Source of the DNA: JBMOLL01 sp049325415
GTDB taxonomy: Bacteria > Bacteroidota > Bacteroidia > Bacteroidales > GCA-2748055
DNA: 39,834 bases
Direction of reading: 5' to 3'
Assembly (NCBI GenBank): GCA_049325415.1
Contig: JBMOLL010000114.1
Location: 1-39,834, forward strand
Made by a program: the position numbers and the translations under genes. Below are positions 1 through 7,443 of this stretch, one piece after another (positions within the stretch are counted from its first letter, which is position 1; each line of letters opens with the position of its first letter). A model generated the notes under the pieces. The model was not told the origin of the DNA. It made no database searches and saw nothing but the letters and a program-made list of their open reading frames with translations.

Positions 1-2
1 CC

Positions 3-134
3 TTTATTGTTTTATCAGCAAATCAAACAGATTTTATTCAAAGAGTCAGCAGAATTGAAAATTACGGGCATACCGGTTTAAAAATGAAAATCTCAGTAAG
101 ATTTTGGGGGTTGTGCAACAGTTACGTTTGTTAG
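3..134 (+). pseudogene. 3' tail of an unidentified gene entering from the left edge
   Basis: An open frame of 43 codons runs in from the window edge (begins FIVLSANQTDF) and stops with TAG at 132-134. It overlaps the start of the AIPR frame at 100 in a different frame. The composition looks coding, and the stretch ending in ISVRFWG loosely recalls the segment before a W-E-D-I-type motif in some restriction-like defence proteins, but that is only an impression. The stop falls soon after the point where AIPR-like sequence begins. One reading is that an unrelated gene was cut off and joined to a 5'-truncated AIPR gene. Another is that this is the true AIPR N-terminus put out of frame by one extra base in the five-G run at 106-110. 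The window edge prevents a choice between the two. Confidence 0.35.
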
Positions 135-1788
135 CCAAAATGGACTACAATCACTTTCCGAAGAAACTGCATTCGAACATTTTACAGGTTTCTTAGTCAC
201 ATCAAGACATTACACAGAAAATTTTACTACTGATGACATTCATGTAGGCTCTGGGGGAGATTGTGCAATAGACTCAATCTCGATATTGGTAAATGGTTGT
301 TTGGTTAGTGAGCCTGAAGAGATTGAAGACTTAGTAAACACTAACGGCTATCTAGATGTAACCCTAGTTTTTTGTCAAGCAGAGAGATCAGAAGGATTTT
401 CAACAGCAAAAATTGGTCAAATTGGATATGGAATCACTGATTTTCTTTCGGACCGACCTACTCTGCCTCAAAATGAAAATATTAAGCACAGAGTTTTAAT
501 TATTAACGAAATATTCTCTAGAAGTAGTAAGTTTAAAAAGGGGAATCCACAATGCTATATTTATTACTGTACTTCTGGAAGATGGACAGGTGACCAAGCT
601 TTATCAGCCAGAAGAGACGCAGTTAAAAATGATATCTTGGAATTGAGTTTATTTCGAAAAGTTGAATTTGAATGTATTGATGCAGAACGTATTCAGTCTT
701 TCTTCAGAGAATCAAAAAATGCAATATCGACTGAGGTAAATTTTCCTCAAAGAACTGTTTTGCCTGAACTTCCTGGTATAGAACAGGCTTTCATAGGCTT
801 TTTAAGCTCATTGGAATATCTAAAATTAATTGAAAACTCCAACGAAGAAATAATAACATCAATTTTTTACGATAACGTAAGACACTGGCAAGAATGGAAT
901 CCTGTGAATTCAGAAATAAAATCTACCATTGAAAATGATGACCAAAAAATATATTTCCCACTTTTAAATAACGGTGTTACAATTATTGCTAAAAGAATCA
1001 TTCCCACTGGAAATAGATTTGTTTTAGAGGATTATCAAATTGTAAATGGTTGTCAAACAAGCTTTGTTCTTCATGAAACAAGAGATAAATTAAATGAGAG
1101 AATTCTTATTCCTATAAGATTGGTTTCAACAGAAAATGCAGAAATTAAAAATTCTATTATTAAAGCCACTAATAGACAAACTGAAGTACCAGAAGAACAA
1201 CTTTTTGCTCTCTCTGACTTTCCGAAAAAATTGGAAGCCTATTTTCCGACTTTTGATGGTCCTAAAAAGCTTTATTATGAGAGGAGATCCAGACAATATA
1301 GCTCTGATTCAGCAGTTGAAAAGATCAGAGTAATAAATATGACAATGCTTGTTAGAGCATATGCTTCATTTTTTCTTGGATATCCACATAGAACTACAAG
1401 AAATTATAAGGCTTTGCTAAAATCAATTGGCAGCGATATATTTGGGAAAGACCATTGTTTGGAAATGTACTATGTCTCTGCATACGCGAGTTTTAAACTG
1501 GAACAGCTATTCAGAAATGGATTCCTTGATGCAAGTTTAAAACCAGCCCGTTATCACTTTTTATACTTATTGAGATTACTTATTTATAGAGACAACCTTC
1601 CTAGACCTAATTCAAATGATATGAAAAGGCTTTGTGAAGACTTCATGAGTATACTATGGAACGAGGATCATACAAGAGAATTATTTTCAAGAGCTTCAGA
1701 AATTATTTTTGTTGCTTCCGATGGAAACCTTCACAGAGACTTTATTAGAACAGAACCTTTTACCGATTCAATAATGGGCTTATTATAA
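100..1788 (+). CDS. AIPR-family (abortive infection phage resistance) protein, 5' end missing or frameshifted
   Basis: The frame stays open from 100 (just after an in-frame TAA at 97-99) to 1788, about 562 codons. The first start-like codon is TTG at 286, yet typical AIPR sequence already lies upstream: SEETAFEHF, then the GSGGDCAIDSI segment leading into LVNG. The start at 286 would therefore cut into the conserved N-terminal domain. The family hallmarks follow: PLLNNGVTII, the IVNGCQTS motif, and the NRQTEVPEEQLF segment. AIPR proteins are linked to abortive phage infection and often sit with restriction-modification genes. Their molecular activity is not well defined, though some N-terminal regions resemble nuclease folds. 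Here the gene has no visible start codon, promoter or partner. It is probably a decayed or chimeric copy, or the reading frame continues from the left by a one-base shift. Base composition is far more AT-rich than the region after 3.5 kb, which fits lateral acquisition. Family assignment is confident; intactness is doubtful. Confidence 0.8.
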   Translation, partial: DFGGCATVTFVSQNGLQSLSEETAFEHFTGFLVTSRHYTENFTTDDIHVGSGGDCAIDSISILVNGCLVSEPEEIEDLVNTNGYLDVTLVFCQAERSEGFSTAKIGQIGYGITDFLSDRPTLPQNENIKHRVLIINEIFSRSSKFKKGNPQCYIYYCTSGRWTGDQALSARRDAVKNDILELSLFRKVEFECIDAERIQSFFRESKNAISTEVNFPQRTVLPELPGIEQAFIGFLSSLEYLKLIENSNEEIITSIFYDNVRHWQEWNPVNSEIKSTIENDDQKIYFPLLNNGVTIIAKRIIPTGNRFVLEDYQIVNGCQTSFVLHETRDKLNERILIPIRLVSTENAEIKNSIIKATNRQTEVPEEQLFALSDFPKKLEAYFPTFDGPKKLYYERRSRQYSSDSAVEKIRVINMTMLVRAYASFFLGYPHRTTRNYKALLKSIGSDIFGKDHCLEMYYVSAYASFKLEQLFRNGFLDASLKPARYHFLYLLRLLIYRDNLPRPNSNDMKRLCEDFMSILWNEDHTRELFSRASEIIFVASDGNLHRDFIRTEPFTDSIMGLL

Positions 1789-1877
1789 GATTTTCATATT
1801 CGAACAAAAGATTAAAGAATTCAGTTCAATATAAATTCTCAGATTATGTGCTTTACAGGTAAATTGATACCCCATCT

Positions 1878-2171
1878 TCATTTTGAGATAAAGTGCTTTT
1901 CAATAAGCGCTTTAATTGTTGGCTCAATTAACTTGTATTGAGCTTTCTTGGCTTCGGGAATTGAATCTTCGTCTAAAGACAAAAAGGCTATAACCTGGTA
2001 CGGTACACCGAGAACATCTCCTATTGACTGTAAAACATCCAAGGTAGGATTTCGATTACCTGCCTCAATCTGGGAAATATAGGTTTGTGAAATACTGGAT
2101 AATCGTGATAATTCTTTCTGGCTAATTTTTTTTTCCTTTCTTATTTGAGTTATAACTGTACCAATATTCAT
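1878..2171 (-). CDS. XRE-family helix-turn-helix transcriptional regulator
   Basis: The 97-residue protein has a classic lambda-repressor-like HTH at about residues 6-62: QIRKEKKISQKELS, then YISQIEAGNRNPTLDVL and an LGVP turn. The C-terminal 35 residues are lysine-rich and have no recognised domain, so this is a minimal DNA-binding regulator, not a fusion. It is the last gene of a three-gene minus-strand cluster. Its ATG starts 1 nt after the stop of the 75-residue gene, which implies co-transcription and perhaps translational coupling. Small XRE proteins in such settings usually autoregulate their own operon or a neighbouring mobile or defence gene. The promoter-like element at 3006-3013 is the obvious candidate target, but no operator palindrome was identified. 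It ends 89 nt from the convergent AIPR gene, with no clear terminator between. Confidence 0.85.
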   Translation of the reverse strand: MNIGTVITQIRKEKKISQKELSRLSSISQTYISQIEAGNRNPTLDVLQSIGDVLGVPYQVIAFLSLDEDSIPEAKKAQYKLIEPTIKALIEKHFISK

Positions 2172-2172
2172 C

Positions 2173-2400
2173 TTACGAAGAATTAAAGTGTTTAAAGGCT
2201 ATTTCAGCCAACCATACAACAATTCCTTTGATGGATAATTTAAATTTGGGATTCCTCTTCCCTGATATCTCATCTTTTATTACCTCAATGTAATAGTCAA
2301 TTTCGCCCTTATGCTCTTTATAAAGCTTCTTATTTTCCTTAAGAACCGAGAGAAAACATATGATATTCGTGCTGTCTTTGATATCCATTTTTAAAAACAT
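2173..2400 (-). CDS. small unrecognised protein (75 aa) in XRE cluster
   Basis: No family was recognised. The product is lysine-rich and probably soluble, with a central charged helix (KENKKLYKEHKGEIDYYIE) and a more hydrophobic C-terminal helix containing GIVVWLAEIAF. The ATG at 2400 follows an in-frame TAG two codons upstream, so no longer N-terminus is possible. A second ATG four codons in (2388) is an alternative start. The first 62 nt overlap the 3' end of the upstream 216-residue gene in another frame. Such an overlap is long for ordinary operon neighbours, so the two frames may be one longer protein split by a frameshift. The stop lies 1 nt before the XRE start. Confidence 0.55.
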   Translation of the reverse strand: MFLKMDIKDSTNIICFLSVLKENKKLYKEHKGEIDYYIEVIKDEISGKRNPKFKLSIKGIVVWLAEIAFKHFNSS

Positions 2401-2989
2401 TAAACGCTAAATAAATAGTAGTAAAACAATTGTTTAATACGTTAAAGAAATGTTTTACACTCTTAATGTTTTCAACGAAATCATTGTATTTCAGCAAACG
2501 AAACAATAAAGGGATTTCGAGTATCGATTTATTCTGCCTGTATCTTTTTTTAGATTTTCGAACACTTTTTAAGTATCTGTATTGAAGCCTTTCAACAAGG
2601 TACTTTTTCAGCTCCTTTTCATGCTTTTTAATTAGAAATTGAATATACTCTGCTTCAATGAGGTAAGAATATAATTCAACATCTGAAGTTTGATATTTAA
2701 TTGGAATAGGCGGGGCAATGGAAGCAATTAACTTATCATTTAAAACATAGTCAAGTATCTTTTCATCTATCTTTAATTTAGATTGGGAATCAGATTTCTT
2801 ACTTACAAAATTCTTTATATCCTGTTTTGTAACGATATTATATAGATCATCAGAATTTTCTAAAAAATCCAAATTACAAAAAATCTTAATGAGATTCAGA
2901 TTCGATTCTCCTTTTAAAAGAGTATCAAATTCTTTTCTCCTTGAGAAGATACCTCTTGACTTTTTATTATTACTAAAAATACCCATCAA
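2339..2989 (-). CDS. unrecognised lysine-rich protein (216 aa)
   Basis: No known family was recognised. The protein is basic and AT-codon-rich. It begins MMGIFSNNKKSRGIF and carries a long lysine/glutamate-rich predicted helical stretch (about residues 105-150, including IKKHEKELKKYLVER). Towards the end there is a moderately hydrophobic stretch (CFTTIYLAFNVF). There is no signal peptide and no clear transmembrane helix. It heads the minus-strand cluster that ends in the XRE regulator, and a TAACTTTG element sits just upstream (3006-3013). The last 62 nt overlap the next gene in a different frame, so the C-terminal 20 residues may be a frameshift artefact. The AT-rich composition matches the accessory segment and not the core genome to its right. 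Confidence 0.5.
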   Translation of the reverse strand: MMGIFSNNKKSRGIFSRRKEFDTLLKGESNLNLIKIFCNLDFLENSDDLYNIVTKQDIKNFVSKKSDSQSKLKIDEKILDYVLNDKLIASIAPPIPIKYQTSDVELYSYLIEAEYIQFLIKKHEKELKKYLVERLQYRYLKSVRKSKKRYRQNKSILEIPLLFRLLKYNDFVENIKSVKHFFNVLNNCFTTIYLAFNVFKNGYQRQHEYHMFSLGS

Positions 2990-3500
2990 AAATTTTTATA
3001 CTTCACAAAGTTAAATACATATTTTTAACTATAATAATATTTTCAGGACTATTTATTAACAATAGTTAATATTTTTTAATATTTATCATAATTCATCTTT
3101 GCTTGAATTTCAGTCCAAAAAATATATAATTCAGATTGAATCAATCTCTTCCATAAATAGATACCGCTATTTATAAGAAGGTAAATTTTGGTACCTTTCA
3201 TTTATAATTAATGAAGGTCTTAATGTTAATTAAAAGGTCCTATTGCAAACATCGAAAAAGAAACCAACCATGCCTCCGATCTGTAATTACTTATATATAA
3301 ATATTTTACAAATATCACTTGCAGATTAATTAAAATATTTTGTAATGAAATGAGCCTTCAGGAATTATTTAAAAATTAGATTATAAACATATACCAACCT
3401 ACAGGTCAAAATACTCAGTTAGTGTTTCTCTTTGTTTTTTAGGAGGGATATACTTTCATTCTCTGTACTAAAATAGGGTGAAATATTAACCTAGAAAATA
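2990..3500. other. AT-rich intergenic stretch, no gene seen
   Basis: About 510 nt lie between the accessory cluster and the cytochrome operon. All six frames are broken by frequent stops and no RNA gene was recognised. It contains the -7 element at 3006-3013 and scattered short imperfect repeats of the AATTAA/AAGGTC kind near 3190-3240. It marks the transition from AT-rich accessory DNA to GC-richer core DNA, but no integrase, target duplication or tRNA gene was found at the boundary. Confidence 0.6.
3006..3013 (-). promoter_or_regulatory. Bacteroidota -7 element for the 216-aa/75-aa/XRE cluster
   Basis: On the minus strand the octamer reads TAACTTTG, an exact match to TAnnTTTG, 16 nt before the ATG at 2989. 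That would give a leader of roughly 10 nt. No convincing TTG lies about 19-20 nt further upstream, so only half of the promoter is supported. Confidence 0.4.
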
Positions 3501-3535
3501 GCAAATAGCCGGAGAGGACGCTTCCGGCTATTTGC
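3501..3535 (-). terminator. hairpin terminator after the octaheme cytochrome gene
   Basis: A perfect 13-bp inverted repeat (3501-3513 with 3523-3535, loop 9 nt) begins 18 nt past the stop codon at 3553. On the minus strand it is followed by TATTTTCT. The stem is strong and the T-tract imperfect, so it is a likely intrinsic terminator. Confidence 0.7.
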
Positions 3536-3552
3536 AGTATTGTTACTCCGCA

Positions 3553-6207
3553 TCATTTCATCACCAGCGGTGCCACATTTTTCCGGTTCACCATATTCCG
3601 GTGGTGGCCGTTGTAGTCCATCTTTTTCGTATGGCAGACCATGCAGTTGTCGTGGGTGCCGATGGTGCCGGCCAGGCCCTGGTACTGCAGGGGCTGCTGG
3701 TTATCGCGCTGCAGACCGTATTTGTTGCGGGCGCCGTAAACGGCATGCGTCGATCCGTGGCAGGAGATGCACATCACCCCGTGATCGTCGGTGCGGTTCC
3801 GGTACAGGTCGGCAAAGCCCTCAACCCAGCTGTTAAAGGCCGTGCCCGAATAGCCATCTTCCCGGATGGAAAAGCTGGTATGGCACGAACGGCAGTCGGG
3901 CTCCATCAGCCAGGGCTTCCGGGCCTTTACCTCAGCCTGGCTTTCCACGTAGAAGGGATCAAGGTTTGCCGACAGGCGGTCGGCTGCCGCGATCCCCTTC
4001 TGTCCGGCCAGCAGTCCGAGGGCATGATCCTCAAGGCGTCCGTGACAGCTGGTGCAGTTGATCCCCACCATGCTGTGCCGGCCCCTGAAGCAGTTGGTAT
4101 TCCCTTCGGCCCGCGAGGGATGGCACATGTTGCAGGCTTCCTGATCCATCCCCGACAGGTAGTTGGCATGGAATCCATGCACCGCCGAGGAGAAGTTCAG
4201 CACACCGGCTTTCCCCGGAGCACCCACAGCCGGATCGGCATGGCACGACTGGCAAAGCGCCGGCTTCCCGGCTTCGGCATCGGCCAGCAGGGTGGTGCCG
4301 TTGTACTTGTCGTGCGCGCTAAGGATATTCACCGCCGTGAGGTCGGCCACACCCGATACATCGTTCCAGGCCCAGCCGCCTTCGTGGCAGTTGCGGCAGC
4401 CCATCTCGGTCGAGGTCGGGGCAATGGCCACGGTGCGGGCCAGGGTTTCCCCGGTATTTTTGTCGACCGCCGTAATGGTAAAGGCCGGATAGGGATTATA
4501 CTGCCCGTCGTCGCCATAGGGCACCACGGGGATAAAATGCGCCGCGAAACGGTCGCCCATGGCATCCATGGTATCGTTCACCCGTTTGCCAGCCAGACCA
4601 GTTCCCTCGGGCAGGTCGACCCCGAAGATCTGCTGGTCGTATTTCCAGAACATGCTCTGGTTTTCGGGATGGGCATGAGCGGCTTCGACCTCGTACACGA
4701 GTTCCACGCCATCGGTGACGATCTGCGGCTTCGCTCCCCTTTTAAAGAGCTGGGCATTGAGCGTGTTGGCCGGTGGCAGGAAGGAGAAGTATTTCTCGTT
4801 ATCGGAAATACAGTGCATCCCCAGGTCGTTCCAGACCAGCAATACGTATTCGTCTTTTTTCGGATTGAAGGGCGGGGTTTCTAACTTCAGGTCCTTCGGC
4901 TCCATGGGAGCGCTTACAGCCGTTACCTTCTTCTGCAGTTCTGTGTAAATATAAGCGGCAAGGGCGGCTTTCTCGGTTTCCGTGCCCATGAACGGCGGCA
5001 TGTAGGTATTCACCTTGCCCAGCCCGGTGAGCATGGCCACCAGGCCGCGCTCTGTCAGCTTGTCGGTCCGCGAAAGGATCCCGTTATACCCGTCGATCGT
5101 GTGGCAGGCCATGCACTGCAGCCGGAAGAGCTCGCTGCCGGCCTCCAGTGTATTATCCCCCGTGAGCTCCTTTACCCGGGTCCATTTTGCGCTTGCCAGG
5201 AAACCCGCCTGGTTGACCGCTTCCACCTCTCCCGGCCTGACGCCGTTGGAGTACATATTATCGTACAGGACATAGGGCTTGCGGGCAATCTCCCGCATAT
5301 ATTCAAAACCGGCCATCCAGCCGAAGGCAATGGCGACCAGCAGGAAGGCAACCACCTTCTGCACCATGGAAGGCAGGCGGAAGATGGTGAGCAATCCCAG
5401 TCCGAACAGCAGGATGGAGAAGATGATCAGGATCCTGATAAAGATATTGGACTCGGGGTTGAAATGGAACAGGTTGCTGAAAGCTTCCGGGCTGATCACC
5501 ATGCTGTAGTATATGCCTGTAGCTGCGAGCACCACCAGGGGGAAATACAGCCAGCGGGCGCAGTAGCGGAAGATTTCGTTCCGCAGGGCCGCATCCTTGC
5601 GGAAGGCGGCCGTGACGAGTCCGAACACCCCGGCAAAGGTGACAGCGATGGCGGTGCGGAAGATCAGCGAAGGCAGGAAACTGGGATTGAAGAAGCCATG
5701 CCAGAAATTTCCGGTCTCCAGCCATCTTCCGGGTGTCAGCATAAAGCCAAGTATGCCGTTGATGATGAACAGGCTCAGCCAGGCAAAGATGAAATAAAGC
5801 CAGCCCACGATCAGGTGGCTTTTCGCATCCATCTTATCGAAGCGGTTGTTATAGATGAGCAGGGCCACAATCTCCCCGATAAAAAAGACCCATTCGATGG
5901 CCCAGCCAAAAACGAAGTTATGAATGAGCGTGGAAGTGGCAGCCGGGTTAACGAGCCCGATGATAAACCAGATCCCGACACCGGAGACCCCTCCGAAGAC
6001 CATGGTGAGGAGCAGGAAGAACCAGGTATGTGATCTGACATAGGCCAGCAGGGCCGGGTTTTTGGATTTTACGGCCCTGTGCTCTGTAAGAACAAGGAAC
6101 AGACCGCCCCCGACAGCCAGGTGGGAGATCACCACATGCAGAATAGCTATGATTGCGATCAGCAATCCTCCTCCAACGGATGGAAGATACCAGACCGGAT
6201 AATTCAT
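3553..6207 (-). CDS. CydA-like membrane domain fused to octaheme cytochrome c
   Basis: The 884-residue protein has two parts. Residues 1-305 form about eight transmembrane helices resembling the cytochrome bd subunit I core. These include TM1 with H24 and H29 (HVVISHLAVGGG), a TM3-like stretch with two glutamates (E105 and E112 in WAIEWVFFIGEIV), and a following helix ending INGILGFMLTPG, which parallels the CydA N-G-W-M-Q-x-P region. At the position where CydA has its TM5 heme-ligand histidine, this copy appears to have arginine (LIFRTAIAV). Residues 360-884 carry eight CXXCH heme c motifs, starting at residues 365, 604, 652, 692, 718, 772, 813 and 855, plus a distinctive NDLGMHC motif near 460. 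The heme region is presumably periplasmic. I infer electron exchange between the membrane hemes and a periplasmic partner. The start overlaps the upstream gene's stop by 4 nt (ATGA), so the two are coupled. Electron donor and acceptor are unknown; assigning it to a non-quinol cytochrome bd-superfamily branch is inference. Confidence 0.75.
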   Translation of the reverse strand: MNYPVWYLPSVGGGLLIAIIAILHVVISHLAVGGGLFLVLTEHRAVKSKNPALLAYVRSHTWFFLLLTMVFGGVSGVGIWFIIGLVNPAATSTLIHNFVFGWAIEWVFFIGEIVALLIYNNRFDKMDAKSHLIVGWLYFIFAWLSLFIINGILGFMLTPGRWLETGNFWHGFFNPSFLPSLIFRTAIAVTFAGVFGLVTAAFRKDAALRNEIFRYCARWLYFPLVVLAATGIYYSMVISPEAFSNLFHFNPESNIFIRILIIFSILLFGLGLLTIFRLPSMVQKVVAFLLVAIAFGWMAGFEYMREIARKPYVLYDNMYSNGVRPGEVEAVNQAGFLASAKWTRVKELTGDNTLEAGSELFRLQCMACHTIDGYNGILSRTDKLTERGLVAMLTGLGKVNTYMPPFMGTETEKAALAAYIYTELQKKVTAVSAPMEPKDLKLETPPFNPKKDEYVLLVWNDLGMHCISDNEKYFSFLPPANTLNAQLFKRGAKPQIVTDGVELVYEVEAAHAHPENQSMFWKYDQQIFGVDLPEGTGLAGKRVNDTMDAMGDRFAAHFIPVVPYGDDGQYNPYPAFTITAVDKNTGETLARTVAIAPTSTEMGCRNCHEGGWAWNDVSGVADLTAVNILSAHDKYNGTTLLADAEAGKPALCQSCHADPAVGAPGKAGVLNFSSAVHGFHANYLSGMDQEACNMCHPSRAEGNTNCFRGRHSMVGINCTSCHGRLEDHALGLLAGQKGIAAADRLSANLDPFYVESQAEVKARKPWLMEPDCRSCHTSFSIREDGYSGTAFNSWVEGFADLYRNRTDDHGVMCISCHGSTHAVYGARNKYGLQRDNQQPLQYQGLAGTIGTHDNCMVCHTKKMDYNGHHRNMVNRKNVAPLVMK

Positions 6208-7253
6208 GACTCTTGGCTTTTAGGTTTTGACATCAGCCGGATCATGTAATACAGGCTGAACAGCCCGATCACGAACACGACCAGGAACGCAATAAACGGG
6301 GAAAGCTGCCGGACGTTCTCCAGCTCAGCCGGATGGAACACCTTGTTCAAATAGGCCATTCGGGCCATATCCCTGACGATGATCATCAGGATCACCTGGA
6401 TGCCGCCGAGGAACATCGACATTTTCAGCCGGCCGGTAAAGGCCGAATGCAGGATGGCCAGTGCACCCAGCCAGCCGAGCCCCATCACGATGGTGGCAAG
6501 GAGCGATCCCCCCATAAACACCTTCCATACCGCCTCCGGCATGGAGAGCCAGAACCAGGTACCGATGCCGAACTGGACCAGGGTGATCCATCCGAAGATC
6601 CGCAGGTTCCTTTTAATCTGTATCTTCTTATCCTCCTCATCCACGGACGAGAAGTGATAGAAAATCGCCCGGCCCAGGGCTCCTATCCCCAGGGCAGCCA
6701 GCAGGAAATGCAGGTACCTCGACCAGAGTGTGGGCTCTCCCCAGTTAAGATTGTTCCCTCCGGGCCGGCTGAAGTAAACGTTCCAGCGGTCGGGGGTAAG
6801 AGACAGGGTGCTGTTGTTGACATACATGAAGGCGATGTAAAGCAGGATGAGCGTCGAAACGACCAGACCAGCAGCCGACCATCGCGGTGCCCTGTCGATA
6901 TTCTTGGCATAAATGTAGGCCCCGTAATAGGCCAGGATCAGCACCGGAATGATGATGATCCAGGGCACAGCCAGGATCAGGGAACTGGAATAGAACAGGT
7001 GACCATACAGAACCTGCACGAAGAGCAGCGGCGGTACGCCAAAATTGATGGTCAGGGCAATGAGAGTGGGGATACTTGCCGAAGCCTTTTTCTCGAGCTT
7101 GCCCCTGAGCAGATCCCAGACGGTAAGCAAACTGCCGCCGAGGATGAAGTTCATCAGGATCATGTGGAGAAAAAAGGTGAGCAGAAGTAAGCCCTCGAAC
7201 CAGATCCAATTCACAGGAATAGTATCCGGGAAAGGAAGCGTTGGAGAATTCAT
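6204..7253 (-). CDS. CydA-like cytochrome bd-superfamily membrane subunit
   Basis: The 349-residue protein has about nine hydrophobic helices and no signal peptide. It matches the layout of the CydA core more completely than its fused partner. TM1 contains H30 followed by a GG turn (LHMILMNFILGGS). H85 lies in VLYGHLFYSS. The MYVNNSTLSLTP segment parallels the CydA asparagine/proline loop. H182 (SRYLHFLLAALG) sits where the CydA TM5 histidine is expected, and H269 lies near the end. It is much shorter than CydA (about 450-520 residues), and no extended quinol-binding loop is evident. It is the first gene of a two-gene operon with the octaheme fusion, so a heterodimer of two CydA-like chains is likely. 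Whether it reduces oxygen or another acceptor cannot be told from sequence alone. Confidence 0.65.
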   Translation of the reverse strand: MNSPTLPFPDTIPVNWIWFEGLLLLTFFLHMILMNFILGGSLLTVWDLLRGKLEKKASASIPTLIALTINFGVPPLLFVQVLYGHLFYSSSLILAVPWIIIIPVLILAYYGAYIYAKNIDRAPRWSAAGLVVSTLILLYIAFMYVNNSTLSLTPDRWNVYFSRPGGNNLNWGEPTLWSRYLHFLLAALGIGALGRAIFYHFSSVDEEDKKIQIKRNLRIFGWITLVQFGIGTWFWLSMPEAVWKVFMGGSLLATIVMGLGWLGALAILHSAFTGRLKMSMFLGGIQVILMIIVRDMARMAYLNKVFHPAELENVRQLSPFIAFLVVFVIGLFSLYYMIRLMSKPKSQES

Positions 7254-7273
7254 AGTTTTGGGCTTTAGTTAAG

Positions 7274-7304
7274 CCAATTTAAACTATTGCAGGGACTTTG
7301 TCAA
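7274..7304 (-). promoter_or_regulatory. probable promoter of the cytochrome operon
   Basis: On the minus strand a TTG at 7304-7302 is followed after 20 nt by TAAATTGG (7281-7274), one mismatch from TAnnTTTG. It lies about 20 nt before the ATG at 7253. Confidence 0.4.
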
Positions 7305-7392
7305 TTTATCCCTTTGTTTTTTGACCGGTATGAATGCGTGGCCCCGATGTAGTAATAGCCGGATAACATACCTGTATTCCGTCAACTGTTTT

Positions 7393-7422
7393 TTTGTTTG
7401 GATGAATATTTCCTTATTTTTA
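7393..7422 (+). promoter_or_regulatory. probable promoter of the hybrid pseudokinase gene
   Basis: TTTG at 7393-7396 and TATTTTTA at 7415-7422 (one mismatch to TAnnTTTG) are separated by 18 nt. The expected transcript start lies about 15-20 nt before ATG 7444, which supports that start over the upstream ATG at 7321. Confidence 0.45.
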
Positions 7423-7443
7423 CGCCTAATCAAGGCTTCACCA

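Noticed and set aside
3532..4884. 450-codon plus-strand open frame opposite the octaheme cytochrome
   Set aside because: It is antisense to a clear multiheme gene and is kept open by GC-rich codon bias. It has no recognisable domain.
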